This document shows positions 47,707-59,732 of a stretch of DNA of 64,000 nucleotides, one piece after another (positions within the stretch are counted from its first letter, which is position 1; every line of letters starts with the position of its first letter). A program made the translations under genes and the position numbers. The DNA comes from Neodontobutis hainanensis. Taxonomy: Eukaryota > Chordata > Actinopteri > Gobiiformes > Odontobutidae. The DNA is taken from positions 18,884-82,883 of the forward strand of contig JALDNG010000836.1 in the NCBI GenBank assembly GCA_024349245.1, in the 5' to 3' direction. Under the pieces are notes generated by a model. That model ran no database searches, was not told the origin of the DNA, and worked only from the letters and a program-made list of their open reading frames with translations.

Positions 47707-47732
47707 TATGTCCAGCCCTTCTACAGTCATTG
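47707..47732 (-). repeat. right terminal inverted repeat
   Basis: Complement of the left terminus with three mismatches. It ends CATTG immediately before the ATTAGAAC duplication at 47733-47740. Confidence 0.8.
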
Positions 47733-49585
47733 ATTAGAACAGATTTTAGAAGTGCAGTAGTACAGACTGTAGATGAGCAGTAGCACAGACTGTAGACTTG
47801 CATTAGAACAGACTGTTGATGAGCATTAGAACAGACTGTTGATGAGCATTAGAATAGACTTTAGAAGTACAGTAGTAATGACTGTAGAAATGCAGTAGAA
47901 TAGACTGTAGACGTGCAGTAGAACAAAATGCGGTAGAGCAGAGGTACAGACTGTAAAGTAGCATTATAAGAGACTGTAGATGTACAATAGAACAGACTGT
48001 AGACGAGCGTTAGAACAGACTGTATACGTCCATTAGAACAGACTGTAGATGTGCATTAGAAAAGACTGACGATGTGCAGAATAATAGACTGTAGAGGTGC
48101 AGTTGTTAAGACTTTACACGAGCATTAGAACAGACTGTACATTAGTATTAGAAAAGACTGTAGACATGCTTTACAACAGACTGTAGAGGTGAAGTAGTAC
48201 CGACTGTAGACAACCACTAGAACAAACTGTAGATGTGCGGTAGAAGAGACTGTAGAGGTGCTGTGGTACAGAATGTTGACTATTATTAGAAGAGACTGTA
48301 GGCGTGCAGTAGAACAGAATCTAGACAATTATTAGAACAGACTGTAGACTTCACAAGCACACACTGTAGATGTGCATTAGAAAAGACTGTAGACATTTAT
48401 TAATACAGACTATAGTCGTGCAGTAGAACAGACTGTAGAAGTGCAGTAGAATAGACTGCAGTAGAGCAGTTGTACAGACTGTAGATGTGTAGTAGAACAG
48501 ACTGTAGACGTTTATTAGAACAGACTGTAGACGTGCAATAGAACAGACTGTGGATGAGCAGTAGTACAGACTGTAGACTTGCATTAGAACAGACTGTAGA
48601 TGTGCATTAGAACAGACTGTAGACGTGCAGTTGAACAGACTATAGATGTGCATTTGAACAGATGTCAGAGCAGCAGTAGTACAGACTCTAGATTGGCTTT
48701 AGAACACACTGTAGATGAGCTTTAGAACAGGCTGTAAACGTCCAGTAGAACAGACTGACAATTAGAACAGATTGTAGATATGCAGTAAAACAGACTGTAG
48801 ACGTGCAGGTGAACAGAAATCAGAGCAGCAGTAGTACAGACTCTAGAATTACCTTAGAACAGACTGTAAACGAGCAATAGAAATGACTGTAAACGTCCCC
48901 GTAGAACAAACTGACAATGTGCAAAAGAATAGACTCTAGAGCTGCAGTAGTACAGACTGTAGATGAGCAAATGAACAGACTGTATATGAGTTTTAGAAAA
49001 CACTGTAGACATGCATTTATAACAGACTGTAGAGGTGCAGTAATACAGACTGTAGACGAGCATTAGAACAGACTGTAGAAGTGCAGTAGTACAGACTGTA
49101 GAGGTGCAGTTGAACAGACTGTAGACGTGCAGTTGAACAGACTTCAGAGCAGAATTAGTACAGACTGTAGATTGTAGAACAGACTGACAATTAGAACAGA
49201 TTGTAGATGTGCAGTAAAATGACTGTTGACATGCAGTAGAATAGAGTGCAGTAGAGCAATAGTACAGACTGTAAAATGGCAGTAGAACAGACTGTAGAGG
49301 TGCAGTTGTACAGACTGTAGATGAGCATTAGAACAGACTGTTGATGTGCAGTAGAAAAGACTGTAGACGTACAATAGAACAGACTGTAGATGAGCATTAG
49401 AACAGAATGTAGGCGTCCATTAGAACAGACTGTAGATGTGCAGTAGTAAAGACTAAAGACCTGCATAAGAATAGACTGTGACGAGCATTAGAACAGACTG
49501 TAGATGTGCTTTAGTACAGACTGTAGAGGTGCAGTAATACAGACAGTAGACGAGCATTAGAAGAGACAGTAGAAGGGCAATAATA
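47733..49585 (-). repeat. 23-bp satellite array, minus orientation
   Basis: About 80 monomers from the right target duplication of the transposon to a strand switch. Part of inverted-duplication arm A. Confidence 0.95.
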
Positions 49586-49592
49586 AATGTAC
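49578..49592. other. satellite strand switch (minus to plus), copy 1
   Basis: GCAATAATAAATGT joins TAGAAG-type (minus) monomers to TACATTCTGTACTAC-type (plus) monomers. The complement of this joint, with a 2-bp difference, is at 61470-61487. Confidence 0.9.
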
Positions 49593-52188
49593 ATTCTGTA
49601 CTACTGCACCTCAATAGTCTTTTCTACTGCACATCTACAGTCTGAAGTACTGCACTTCTACAGTCTGTTTTAATGCTTGTCTACAATCTATACAACTGCA
49701 TCTCTACAGTTTGTTCTAAAGCATTTCTACAGTGTTTTCTAATACTCATATAGAGTATGTTCTAATGCTCATCTACAGTCTGTAGTAATGCACCTCTAGA
49801 GTCTATTCTTCTGCACATTGTCTGTTCTACTAGACGTTTATAGTAATTTCTAATGCTTGTCTACAGTCTGTTCTACTGCACAACTATTGTCTATTTTAAT
49901 AATTGTCTACAGTCTCTTCTAATGCACATCTACAGTCTGTTCTAATGCACATCTACAGTCTGTTCAACTGCACCTCTACAATCTGTTCTAAAGCATGTCT
50001 ACAGTGTTTTCTAATACTCATATACAGTCTGTTCTAATGCTCGTCTACAATCTGAACTACTGCAACTCTACAGTCTGTTCTAAAGCATATCTACAGTGTT
50101 TTCTAATACTCATATACTGTCTGTTCTAATCCTCATCTACAGTCTGTACTACTGCACCTCTAGAGTCTATTCTTCTGCACATTCTTAGTCTGTTCTACAG
50201 GTTGTTTACTGTTTGTTCTAATGCTCGTCTACAGTCTGTTCCAAAGCCAATCTAGAGTCTGTTCTACTTCTGCTCTGAAGTCTATTCAACTGCACATCTA
50301 CAGTCTGTTCAACTGCACCTCTACAGTCTTTTCTATTGTTAATAGATAATAATTGTCTAGAGTCTGTTATACTGCACGTCTACAGTCTCTTTTAATAATT
50401 GTCAACTTTCTGTACTACTGCACCTCTACAGTCTCTTCTACTGCACATCTACAGTTTGTTCTAATGGTCGTCTAGAGTCTGTACTACTGGAACTCTACAG
50501 TCTGTTCTAAAACATGTCTACAGTCTTTTCTAATACTCATGTACAGTCTGTTCTAATGCTCGTAAAGTCTCAACTACTGCCCTCTACAGTCTATTCTTTT
50601 GCACATCTACAGTCTGTTCTAATGCACATCTACAATCTGTTCTAATGGAATTCTCCAGTCTGTACTACTGCTCGTGTACAGTTTGTTCTACTGCACGTCT
50701 ACAGTCTATTCCAAAAAACGTCTACAGTCTGTACTACTGCACATCTACAGTTTGTCCTAAAGCATGTCTAGAGTGTTTTCTAATACTAATATACAGTCTG
50801 TTTTAATGCTCGTCTACAGTCTGTACAACTGCACCTCTACATTTTGTTATAAAGCATATCTAGAGTGTTTTCTAATACTTATATAGAGTCTGTTCTAATG
50901 CTCATCTACAGTCTGAACTACTGCACCTCTACAGTCTGTTCTAAAGCTCATCTACAGTCTGTTCTAAAGCCAATCTAGAGTCTGTACTACTGCTGCTCTA
51001 AAGTCTGTTCAACTGCACGTCTATAGTCTGGTCTACTGCACATCTACAGTTTGTTTTAATGCTCGTCTACAGTCTGTACTACTGCACCTCTACAGTCTCT
51101 TCTAAGGCATGTCTACAGTCTTTTCTAATAGTCATGTACAGGCTGTTCTAATCCTCGTGTAAAGTCTCAACTACTGCAACTCTTCAGTCTATTCTTCTGC
51201 ACCTCGTCAGTCTGTTCTACTGCACATCTACAGTCTATTCTAATGGACATCTACTGTATGTTCTAATGAAAGTCTACAGTCTGTACAACTGTTCATCTAC
51301 AGTCTGTTCTACTGCACTTGTACAGTCGGTTTTATTGCTCATCTACAGTCTGTTCTACTGCACGTTTACAGTCTGTTCTAATACAAGTCTACAGTCTCTA
51401 CTACTGCTCATTTACAGTCTGTTCTACTACACATCTACAGTCTCTACTACTGCACTTCTAAAGTCTGTTCTAATGCACATCTACACTCTCTTCTAATGCT
51501 CGTCTACAGTCTGTACTACTGCATTTCTACAGTCTATTCTTCTGCACATTGTCAGTCTGTTCTACTGGATGTTTACAGTCTGTTCTAATGCTCGTCTACA
51601 GTCAGTTTTACAGTCTGTTCTAATGCAAGTCTATAGTCTGTTTTACTACTCATCTACGGTCTGTTCTTTTGCATGTCTACAGTCTGTTCTAATAAACGTC
51701 TACAGTCTGTTCTACTGCACATCTACAGTCTGTTCTAATGCAAGTCTACAGTCTGTATTACTGCTCATCTAGAGTCTGTTCTAAAGCATGTCTAGAGTGT
51801 TTTCTAATACTCATATACAGTCTGTTCTAATGCATATCTACAGTCAGAAATACTGCACCTTTTACAATCTGTTCTAAAGCATGTGCAGAGTGTTTTCTAA
51901 AACTCATATAGAGTCTGTTCTAATACTCGTCTACAGTCTGAACTACTGCAGCTCTACAGTCTGTTCTAAAGCATGTCTAGAGTGTTTTCTAAAACTCATA
52001 TACAGTCTGTTCTAATGCATGTCTACAGTCTGTACTACAGCATCTCTACAGTCTATTCTTCTGCACATTGTCAGTCTGTTCTACTGGACGTTTACAGTCT
52101 TTTCTAATTCTCATCTACAGTCTGTATTACTGCACCTCTACAGTCTGTTCTAAAGCATGTTTAGAGTGTTTTCTAATACTCATATACA
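49586..52188 (+). repeat. 23-bp satellite array, plus orientation
   Basis: From the strand switch to the SINE. About 49980-51800 is a direct copy of 2680-4500, with matching rare words such as GTTAATAGATAATAATTGTC. Confidence 0.95.
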
Positions 52189-52587
52189 TTCATTCATTCA
52201 TTCATTTTCTACCGCTTTGTCCCGTTAGGGGTCGCGGGTGGCTGGAGCCTATCCCAGCAGCTTTGGGCCTGAGGCGGGTACACCCTGGACAGTGGCCAGT
52301 TAGTCGCAGGGCTAACATATAGAGACAAACATTGACAGACAATCATTCACTCTCACATTCATTCACTAGGGACAGTTTAGAGTTGCCAATTAACCTGTAC
52401 ATGCATGTCTTTGGACGGTGGGAGGAAGCCGGAGTACCCGGAGAGAACCCACGGTAACACGTGGAGGACATGCAGACTCCTCACAGAAAGACCGGAGTCG
52501 GCCGAGAATATTCGAGTTGGCCGGGTTTTGAACTCACGACCTTCTTGCTGTAAGGCAGAAGTGCTAACCACTCTGCCACGTGCACCC
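52189..52587 (-). mobile_element. tRNA-derived fish SINE, full length
   Basis: 399 bp. On the minus strand it begins GGTGCACGTGGCAGAGTGG, an A-box-type tRNA start, with a B-box-like GTGAGTTCAAAACCC about 50 bp on, then a body including GGATAGGCTCCAG and CGCGACCC, and a (GAAT)n tail. The perfect 12-bp duplication TACTCATATACA flanks it (52177-52188 and 52588-52599). Uninterrupted copies of the target stand at 53728-53739 and 54718-54729. Such SINEs are transcribed by RNA polymerase III and moved by a LINE. Confidence 0.9.
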
Positions 52588-55347
52588 TACTCATATACAG
52601 TCTGTTCTAATGTTCGTCTACAGTCGGAACTACTGCACCTCTACATTTTGTTATAAAGCATATCTAGAGTGTTTTCTAATACTTATATAGAGTCTGTTCT
52701 ACTGGACGTTTATAGCCTGTTCTAATGCTCGTCTATAGTCAGTTCTAAAGCCAATCTAGAGTCTGTACTACTGCTGCTCTGAAGTCTGCTCAACTGCACG
52801 TCTACTGTCTGTTCACCTGCACCTCTACAGTCTGTTCTAATGCCAGTTTACAGTCTGTACTACTGCTCTACTACAGTCTCGTCCACTGCACGTCTACAGT
52901 CTGTTTTACTGCACATCTACAGTCTGTTCTAATGTACATCTACTGTCTGTTCTAATGCAAGCCTACAGTCTGTACTACTGCTCATCTACAGTCTGTTCTA
53001 CTGCACGTCTACAGTCTGTTTTAATGCACATCTACACTCTCTTCTAATGCTCGTCTACAGTCTGTACTACTGCATTTCTACAGTCTATTCTTCTGCACAT
53101 TGTCAGTCTGTTCTACTGGATGTTTACAGTCTGTTCTAATGCTCGTCTACAGTCAGTTTTACAGTCTGTTCTAATGCAAGTCTATAGTCTGTTTTACTTC
53201 TCATCTACGGTCTGTTCTTTTGCAGGTCTACAGTCTGTTCTAATAAACGTCTACAGTCTGTTCTACTGCACATCTACAGTCTGTTCTAATGCAAGTCTAC
53301 AGTCTGTATTACTGCTCATCTACAGTCTGTTCTAAAGCATGTCTTGAGTGTTTTCTAATACTCATATAGAGTCTGTTCTAATGCATGTCTACAGTCAGAA
53401 ATACTGCACCTTTTACAATCTGTTCTAAAGCATGTGCAGAGTGTTTTCTAAAACTCATATAGAGTCTGTTCTAATGCTCGTCTACAGTCTGAACTACTGC
53501 AGCTCTACAGTCTATTCTAAAGCATGTCTAGAGTGTTTTCTAATACTCATATACAGTCTGTTCTAATGCTTGTCTACAGTCTGTACTACTGCATCTCTAC
53601 AGTCTATTCTTCTGCACATTGTCAGTCTGTTTTACTGGACGTTTACAGTCTTTTCTAATTCTCATCTACAGTCTGTATTACTGCACCTCTACAGTCTGTT
53701 CTAAAGCATGTTTAGAGTGTTTTCCAGTACTCATATACAGTCTGTTCTAATGTTCGTCTACAGTCGGAACTACTGCACCTCTACATTTTGTTATAAAGCA
53801 TATCTAGAGTGTTTTCTAATACTTATATAGAGTCTGTTCTACTGGACGTTTATAGCCTGTTCTAATGCTTGTCTATATTCAGTTCGAAAGCCAATCTAGA
53901 GTCTGTACTACTGCTGCTCTGAAGTCTGCTCAACTGCACGTGTACTGTCTGTTCACCTGCACCTCTACAGTCTGTTCTAATGCCAGTTTACAGTCTGTAC
54001 TACTGCTCTACTACAGTCTCGTCCACTGCACGTCTACAGTCTGTTTTACTGCACATCTACAGTCTCTTCTAATGTACATCTATTGTCTGTTCTAATGCAA
54101 GCCTACAGTCTGTAATACTGCTCATCTACAGTCTGTTCTACTGCACGTCTACAGTCTGTTCTAATGCACATCTACAGTCTGTTCTAATGTAAGTCTACAG
54201 TCTGTACTACTGCTCATCTACAGTCTGTTCTACTACACGTGTACAGTCTCTACTACTGCACTTTTAAAGTCTGTTCTAATGCAAATCTATAGTCTGTTTT
54301 ACTGCTCATCTACGGTCTGTTCTACTGCAGGTCTACAGTCTGTTCTAATAAACGTCTACAGTCTGTTCTTCTGCACATCTACAGTCTGTTCTAACTGCAC
54401 ATCCACAGTCTGTTCTAATGTAAGTCTACAATCTGTACTACTGCTCATCTATACTCTGTTCTAATGCTCGTCTACAGTCTGAACTACTGCAGCTCTACAG
54501 TCTATTCTAAAGCATGTCTAGAGTGTTTTCTAATACTCATATACAGTCTGTTCTAATGCTTGTCTACAGTCTGTACTGCTGCATCTCTACAGTCTATTCT
54601 TCTGCACATTGTCAGTCTGTTCTACTGGACGTTTACAGTCTTTTCTAATTCTCATCTACAGTCTGTATTACTGCACCTCTACAGTCTGTTCTAAAGCATG
54701 TTTAGAGTGTTTTCCAATACTCATATACAGTCTGTTCTAATGTTCGTCTACAGTCGGAACTACTGCACCTCTACATTTTGTTATAAAGTATATCTAGAGT
54801 GTTTTCTAATACTTATATAGAGTCTGTTCTACTGGACGTTTATAGCCTGTTCTAATGCTTGTCTATAGTCAGTTCTAAAGCCAATCTAGAGTCTGTACTA
54901 CTGCTGCTCTGAAGTCTGCTCAACTGCACGTGTACTGTCTGTTCACCTGCACCTCTACAGTCTGTTCTAATGCCAGTTTACAGTCTGTACTACTGCTCTA
55001 CTACAGTCTCGTCCACTGCACGTCTACAGTCTGTTTTACTGCACATCTACAGTCTGTTCTAATGTACATCTATTGTCTGTTCTAATGCAAGCCTACAGTC
55101 TGTAATACTGCTCATCTACAGTCTGTTCTACTGCACGTCTACAGTCTGTTCTAATGCACATCTACAGTCTGTTCTAATGTAAGTCTACAGTCTGTACTAC
55201 TGCTCATCTACAGTCTGTTCTACTACACGTGTACAGTCTCTACTACTGCACTTTTAAAGTCTGTTCTAATGCAAATCTATAGTCTGTTTTACTGCTCATC
55301 TACGGTCTGTTCTACTGCAGGTCTACAGTCTGTTCTAATAAACATCT
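52588..55347 (+). repeat. 23-bp satellite array with ~990-bp higher-order repeat
   Basis: Monomers on + between the SINE and the solo LTR. The blocks starting near 52690, 53835 and 54825 repeat the same order of monomer variants; the last two are about 990 bp (43 monomers) apart. The same blocks appear inverted at about 17650-20400. Confidence 0.95.
54354..54357 (+). other. empty target site of the LTR element
   Basis: GTCT within AATAAACGTCTACAG, with flanks on both sides that match those of the LTR element at 4578-16692 and of the solo LTR: the same rare words TTCTTCTGCACATC and TTCTAACTGCACATCC follow. Inverted copies of the empty site lie at about 17762-17765 and 18752-18755. Confidence 0.85.
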
Positions 55348-57304
55348 TGTAGCAGATCAGCCTCCAGAACGCCACACGGATTATAACATTTGTTTAATCA
55401 CTTACAGACCTCCAAACTGTTTCACTAAGGGTCTTCAAGATTAACAACTGTTGTTTCACCATCGGCCTCCAGAGACAGGCCGTGGATGTAAATCTTGAGA
55501 AGAAGACATGCTAACCCGTTTTCTTTTAGATAAAAGGACACCAACGTGTTTTGCCAAGGACAGGAAACTTATTAATGACTTTGTTTTGCTTTTATAAGAA
55601 TTGGAACTTCGTTCTACCCAGCACCGTGTCAAAGGTGACACATGGAACATCACAGACTGCTAGGCGCCATGTCCAAAAGCCGTAAATCCTGTAGATAAGG
55701 TGTCCATCCAGCTTTCTCGAGAACACTTTATTCTAATCCTGATTGACAGTTGAAAATGTCTTTGATCATAGTCGTTCGGGCATGGTCAAACACTAACCCC
55801 TTTTGGTTTAACTGGACAAATGACTCTGCACTCAAGAAGGACATTTGGTGTTATTTCATTAAAGGACATTTTGTTATTTTATTACTTAGAAAGATTGTGA
55901 ATGTACTAACAAATATACTGTTTGTTTCCAGGATGCAGAGTTTTACAAGTCAACTAATTCCTTCCATTCCTACAGAGTTACGTTTTATGTTAATAAAATG
56001 TAATGAATATATGTTTTTATAATAAGTCTGACAAATGTTTCTTTGCATAATCCTGCAAGTACGAATGTGTTTGTGTGTTTTACGAAAACCAAGGAAAATA
56101 GGGTGAAACAAAAGGAATGTTTAAGACTTAGTTTAAACATTTAAACTCCCCCCCAAAGCAATGCCTTCCTCCGTAAGACACACCCCGTCCAAAAGTGTTA
56201 AAAGTGACCGCTGGTCAAAAACACGCTCTCTCTGCACTACTCTCCGTCTCCTCTTCACTTCGCACTGGACCTCTTGTCCGTTCAGGGCCGTAGGCCCTCG
56301 AACCTCTCACAAGCTCCGGACCTCGTGTAAGTAAATTTTCTTTGTACTTTAAAGCCTGCAAGTTTAGCTTGCCGCGATAAAGTTTCCTTCACACAGCTGT
56401 TCAAAGTAGCTTACTTCCTGCCAGCCTGCCAACAAAAGGAAGTTGCCTCGCTTTTATTTTTGAAGATTTCCTGCCTGCTAAAGAGTTAGCTTGACTAAAA
56501 TCAAACTTTCTCGAGCAAGTTTAAGCCAGCAACACAGCCGCTAAACCTTCTCCAGTGGACTTCGCACTTTGAAAGACTCAATTTTACTCGGTGTACGACG
56601 CTGATGCTAAAAGGCTTGGCTAGTTGTGACAGTAACGAGGCGCTTTTTGAATCTCCGGGCCCACGGCAGCCCCTCTGGAGAGTGGAAACAGCAGGCCATC
56701 CTGGAGGCGACAAACGCCAACGGTTGCGACAGGGTTCGGACAACCTCTAGACCTCTCGTCGCTAAGATCTGAGACCAATCACGACCCCCAGGGTGAGTCT
56801 AAATGTTAGTTACACAAGTTTGGCGTCTAACTGTCTAAACATAACAGCCTTGGCCTCAGAAACCGTCATCAAACCCCTTTAAACGCTCCGTAACAGCCCC
56901 TCATCTAATAATAGAGTTAATAATCAATAGGCCTACTTTCTTTTGTTTCACAAAATCCTCTGAAAGTAAAGTGTTTTATCGTTCTTTGATTTACCCATTC
57001 ATGTGTCAATAATTATCCCTTTGTGTCATTTCCCTGTCATTATTCACTGTTTAAATTTTTATAATCTTTAATAAAACCCCATAAAGACATTTACTGTTTC
57101 AATGTTTAATTCATTAATTTTCAAAACGAGAAGAATTTACTTCCTTTAGATTAATGAGACTAGACTAAACAGTTTCTCTGGATCTGTTCAAAACTAGAGT
57201 GGTGCCCGAAAGAAATTAATATTTTGATAAGCAAAATATTAATTATTAATTTTCATAATTAATATTCATATTAATTATTAATTAATAAGACCATATTCCC
57301 TACA
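55348..57304 (+). mobile_element. solo LTR of the same retrotransposon
   Basis: 1957 bp, a third copy of the LTR with TG...CA ends, without an internal region. Its flanks (AACATCT on the left, GTCTACAGTCTG on the right) are the same as those of the full element, including the G-to-A change in the left ATCT. The locus is therefore a duplicate of the 4578-16692 locus that later lost the interior by LTR-LTR recombination, or had its LTR replaced. Open frames inside it repeat those of the other LTRs. Confidence 0.92.
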
Positions 57305-57637
57305 GTCTACAGTCTGTTCTTCTGCACATCTACAGTCTGTTCTAACTGCACATCCACAGTCTGTTCTAATGTAAGTCTACAATCTGTACTACTGCTCATC
57401 TATACTCTGTTCTACTGCACGTCTACAGTCTGTTCTTATAAACGTCTACAGTCTGTTATACTACACATCTACAGTCTCTACTATTGCACTTCTAAAGTCT
57501 GTTCTAATGCACATCTACAGTCTGTTCTAATGCTCGTCCACAGTCTGTACTACTGCATCTCTAGAGTCTATTCTTCTGCACATTGTCAGTCTCTTCTACT
57601 GGACGTTTACAGTCTGTTCTAATGCTCGTCTACAGTC
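57305..57637 (+). repeat. 23-bp satellite array, plus orientation
   Basis: Direct copy of 16693-17030, between the solo LTR and the second plus-to-minus switch. Confidence 0.93.
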
Positions 57638-57641
57638 TTTA
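57635..57641. other. satellite strand switch (plus to minus), copy 2
   Basis: GTCTACAGTCTTT continues as ACATGAGCATTAGAAC. This matches the switch at 17026-17034 but for one base near the joint. Confidence 0.9.
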
Positions 57642-59732
57642 CATGAGCATTAGAACAGACTGTACATGAGTATTAGAAAAGACTGTAGACATGCTTTAGA
57701 ACAGAGTGTAGAGGTCCAGTAGTACAGACTCTAGACGACCATTAGAACAAACTGTAGATGTGCAGTAGAAGAGACTTTAGAAGTACAGTAGTACAGAAAG
57801 TTGACAATTATTAAAAGAGACTGTAGACGTGCAGTAGAACAGACTCTAGACAATTATTAGAACAGACTGTAGACATCCAGTAGAACAGACTGTAGATGTG
57901 CATTAGAGGAGACAGTAGACGTTTATTAAAACAGACTATAGTCGTGCAGTAGAAAAGACTGTAGAAGTACAATAGAACAGAATGTAGACATGCAGTTGAA
58001 CATACTTCAGAGCAGCAGTAGTACAGACTCTAGATTGGCTTTAGAACAGACTGTAGACGAGCATTAGAACAGACTGTAAACGTCCAGTAGAACAGACTGA
58101 CAATGTGCAGAAGAATAGACTGTAGAGATGCACTAGTACAGACTGTAACGCGCATTAGAACAGACTGTATATGAGTATTAGAAAACACTCTAGACATGCT
58201 TTAGAACAGACTGTAGAGGTGCAGTAGTTCAGACTATAGACTAGCATTAGAACAGACTATATATGAGTATTAGAAAATACTCTAGACATGCTTTAGAACA
58301 GACTGTAGAGGTGCAGTTGTTCAGACTATAGACGAGCATTAGAACAGACTGTAGATGTGCAGTAGAAGAGACTGTAGAGCTGCAGTATTATAGACTGTCG
58401 ACAATTATTAGAAAGGACTGTAGACGTGCAGTAGAACGGACTGTAGACAATTATTAGAACAGACTGTAGACTTGCAGTAGAACAGACTGTAGATGTGCAT
58501 TAGAACAGACTGTAGATGTACAATAGAACAGACTGTAGAGGTGCAGTTCAACAGACTGTAGACGTGCAGTTGAACAGTCTTCAGAGCAGCAGTAGTACAG
58601 ACTCTAGATTGGCTGTAGAACAGACTGTAGACGATCATTAGAATAGACTGTAAACGTCTAGTAGAACAGACTGTCAATGTGCAGAATAATAGATTCTAGA
58701 GGTGCAGTAGTACAGACTGTAGATGAGCATTAGATCAGACTGTATATGAGTATTAGAAAACACTGTAGACATGCTTTAGAACAGACTGTAGAGGTCTAGT
58801 TGTACAAACTGTAGACGAGCATTAGAACAGACTGTAGAGGAACAGTAGAACAAACTGTAGAGGTCGAGTAGTAAAGACTGTTATTGGGTAATAGAACAAA
58901 CGATATTCGAGCAATAGAACAGACTATAGATGTGCAGTAGTATAGACTGTAAGAAGCAGTAGTACAGAATGTAGACAATTATTAGAACAGACAGAAGACG
59001 TGCAGTAGAAAAGACTGTAGACGAGCATTAGAACAGACTGTAAACGTCCAGTAGAACAGACTGACGATGTGCCAAGAATAGACTGTAGTGGTGCAGTAGT
59101 ACAGACTGTAGACGAGCATTAGAACAGACTGTATATGAGTATTAGAAAACACTGTAGACATGCTTTACAACAGACTGTAGAGGTGCAGTAGTTGACTGTA
59201 GATGAGCATTAGAACAGACTGTATATGAGTTTTAGAAAACACTAATAGAAATGCTTTACAACAGACTGTAGAGGTGCAGTAGAACAGACTGTAGACGTGC
59301 AGTAGAACAGACTGTAGTTGAGCAGTAGTACATACTGTATACTTGCATAGGAACAGACTGTATATGTGCATTAGAACAGACTGTAGATGTGCAGTAAAAC
59401 AGACTGTAGACTTGCAATAGAGCAGACTGAAGACGTGCAGTAGAACAGACTTAAGATGCGCTGTAGAACAGACTGTAAACATGCAGTAGAACAGACTGTA
59501 GACATGCATTAGAAAAGACTGTAGATGTGCATTAGAACAGACTGTAGATGTGCAGTAAAACAGACCGTAGTTATGCAGTAGAACAGACTGCATTAGAGCA
59601 ATAGTACAGACTGTAAACTGGCATTAGAACAGACTGTAGAGGTGCAGTTGTACAGACTGTAGATGTGCAGTAAAACAAACTGTAGATGAGCAGTAGTACA
59701 GACTGTAGACTTGCATTAGAACAGACTGTAGA
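57638..59732 (-). repeat. 23-bp satellite array, minus orientation
   Basis: From the strand switch to the candidate solo LTR. The first ~600 bp is a direct copy of 17031-17640. Around 59230-59470 it matches 38860-39100. Confidence 0.95.

Larger units (their letters stand above)
44014..47732 (+). mobile_element. P-element-like DNA transposon, non-autonomous
   Basis: A 3719-bp element with terminal inverted repeats of about 26 bp (23 matches), starting CATTGACGG and ending with its imperfect complement, flanked by perfect 8-bp duplications. It carries a broken THAP-type exon pair at its left side. P elements combine an 8-bp duplication with a THAP-domain transposase, so P-like is the best reading. 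hAT elements also make 8-bp duplications but do not usually carry THAP. No transposase catalytic domain is recognised, and a SINE sits inside, so it depends on another source of transposase, if it moves at all. Confidence 0.7.
43840..49985. repeat. inverted duplication, arm A (holds the DNA transposon)
   Basis: Excluding the transposon, the ~2.4 kb at 43840-44005 plus 47733-49985 is the reverse complement of 61083-63510. The correspondence runs straight through the minus-to-plus strand switch at 49578-49592. The two arms therefore derive from one sequence that already contained the switch. Confidence 0.8.
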
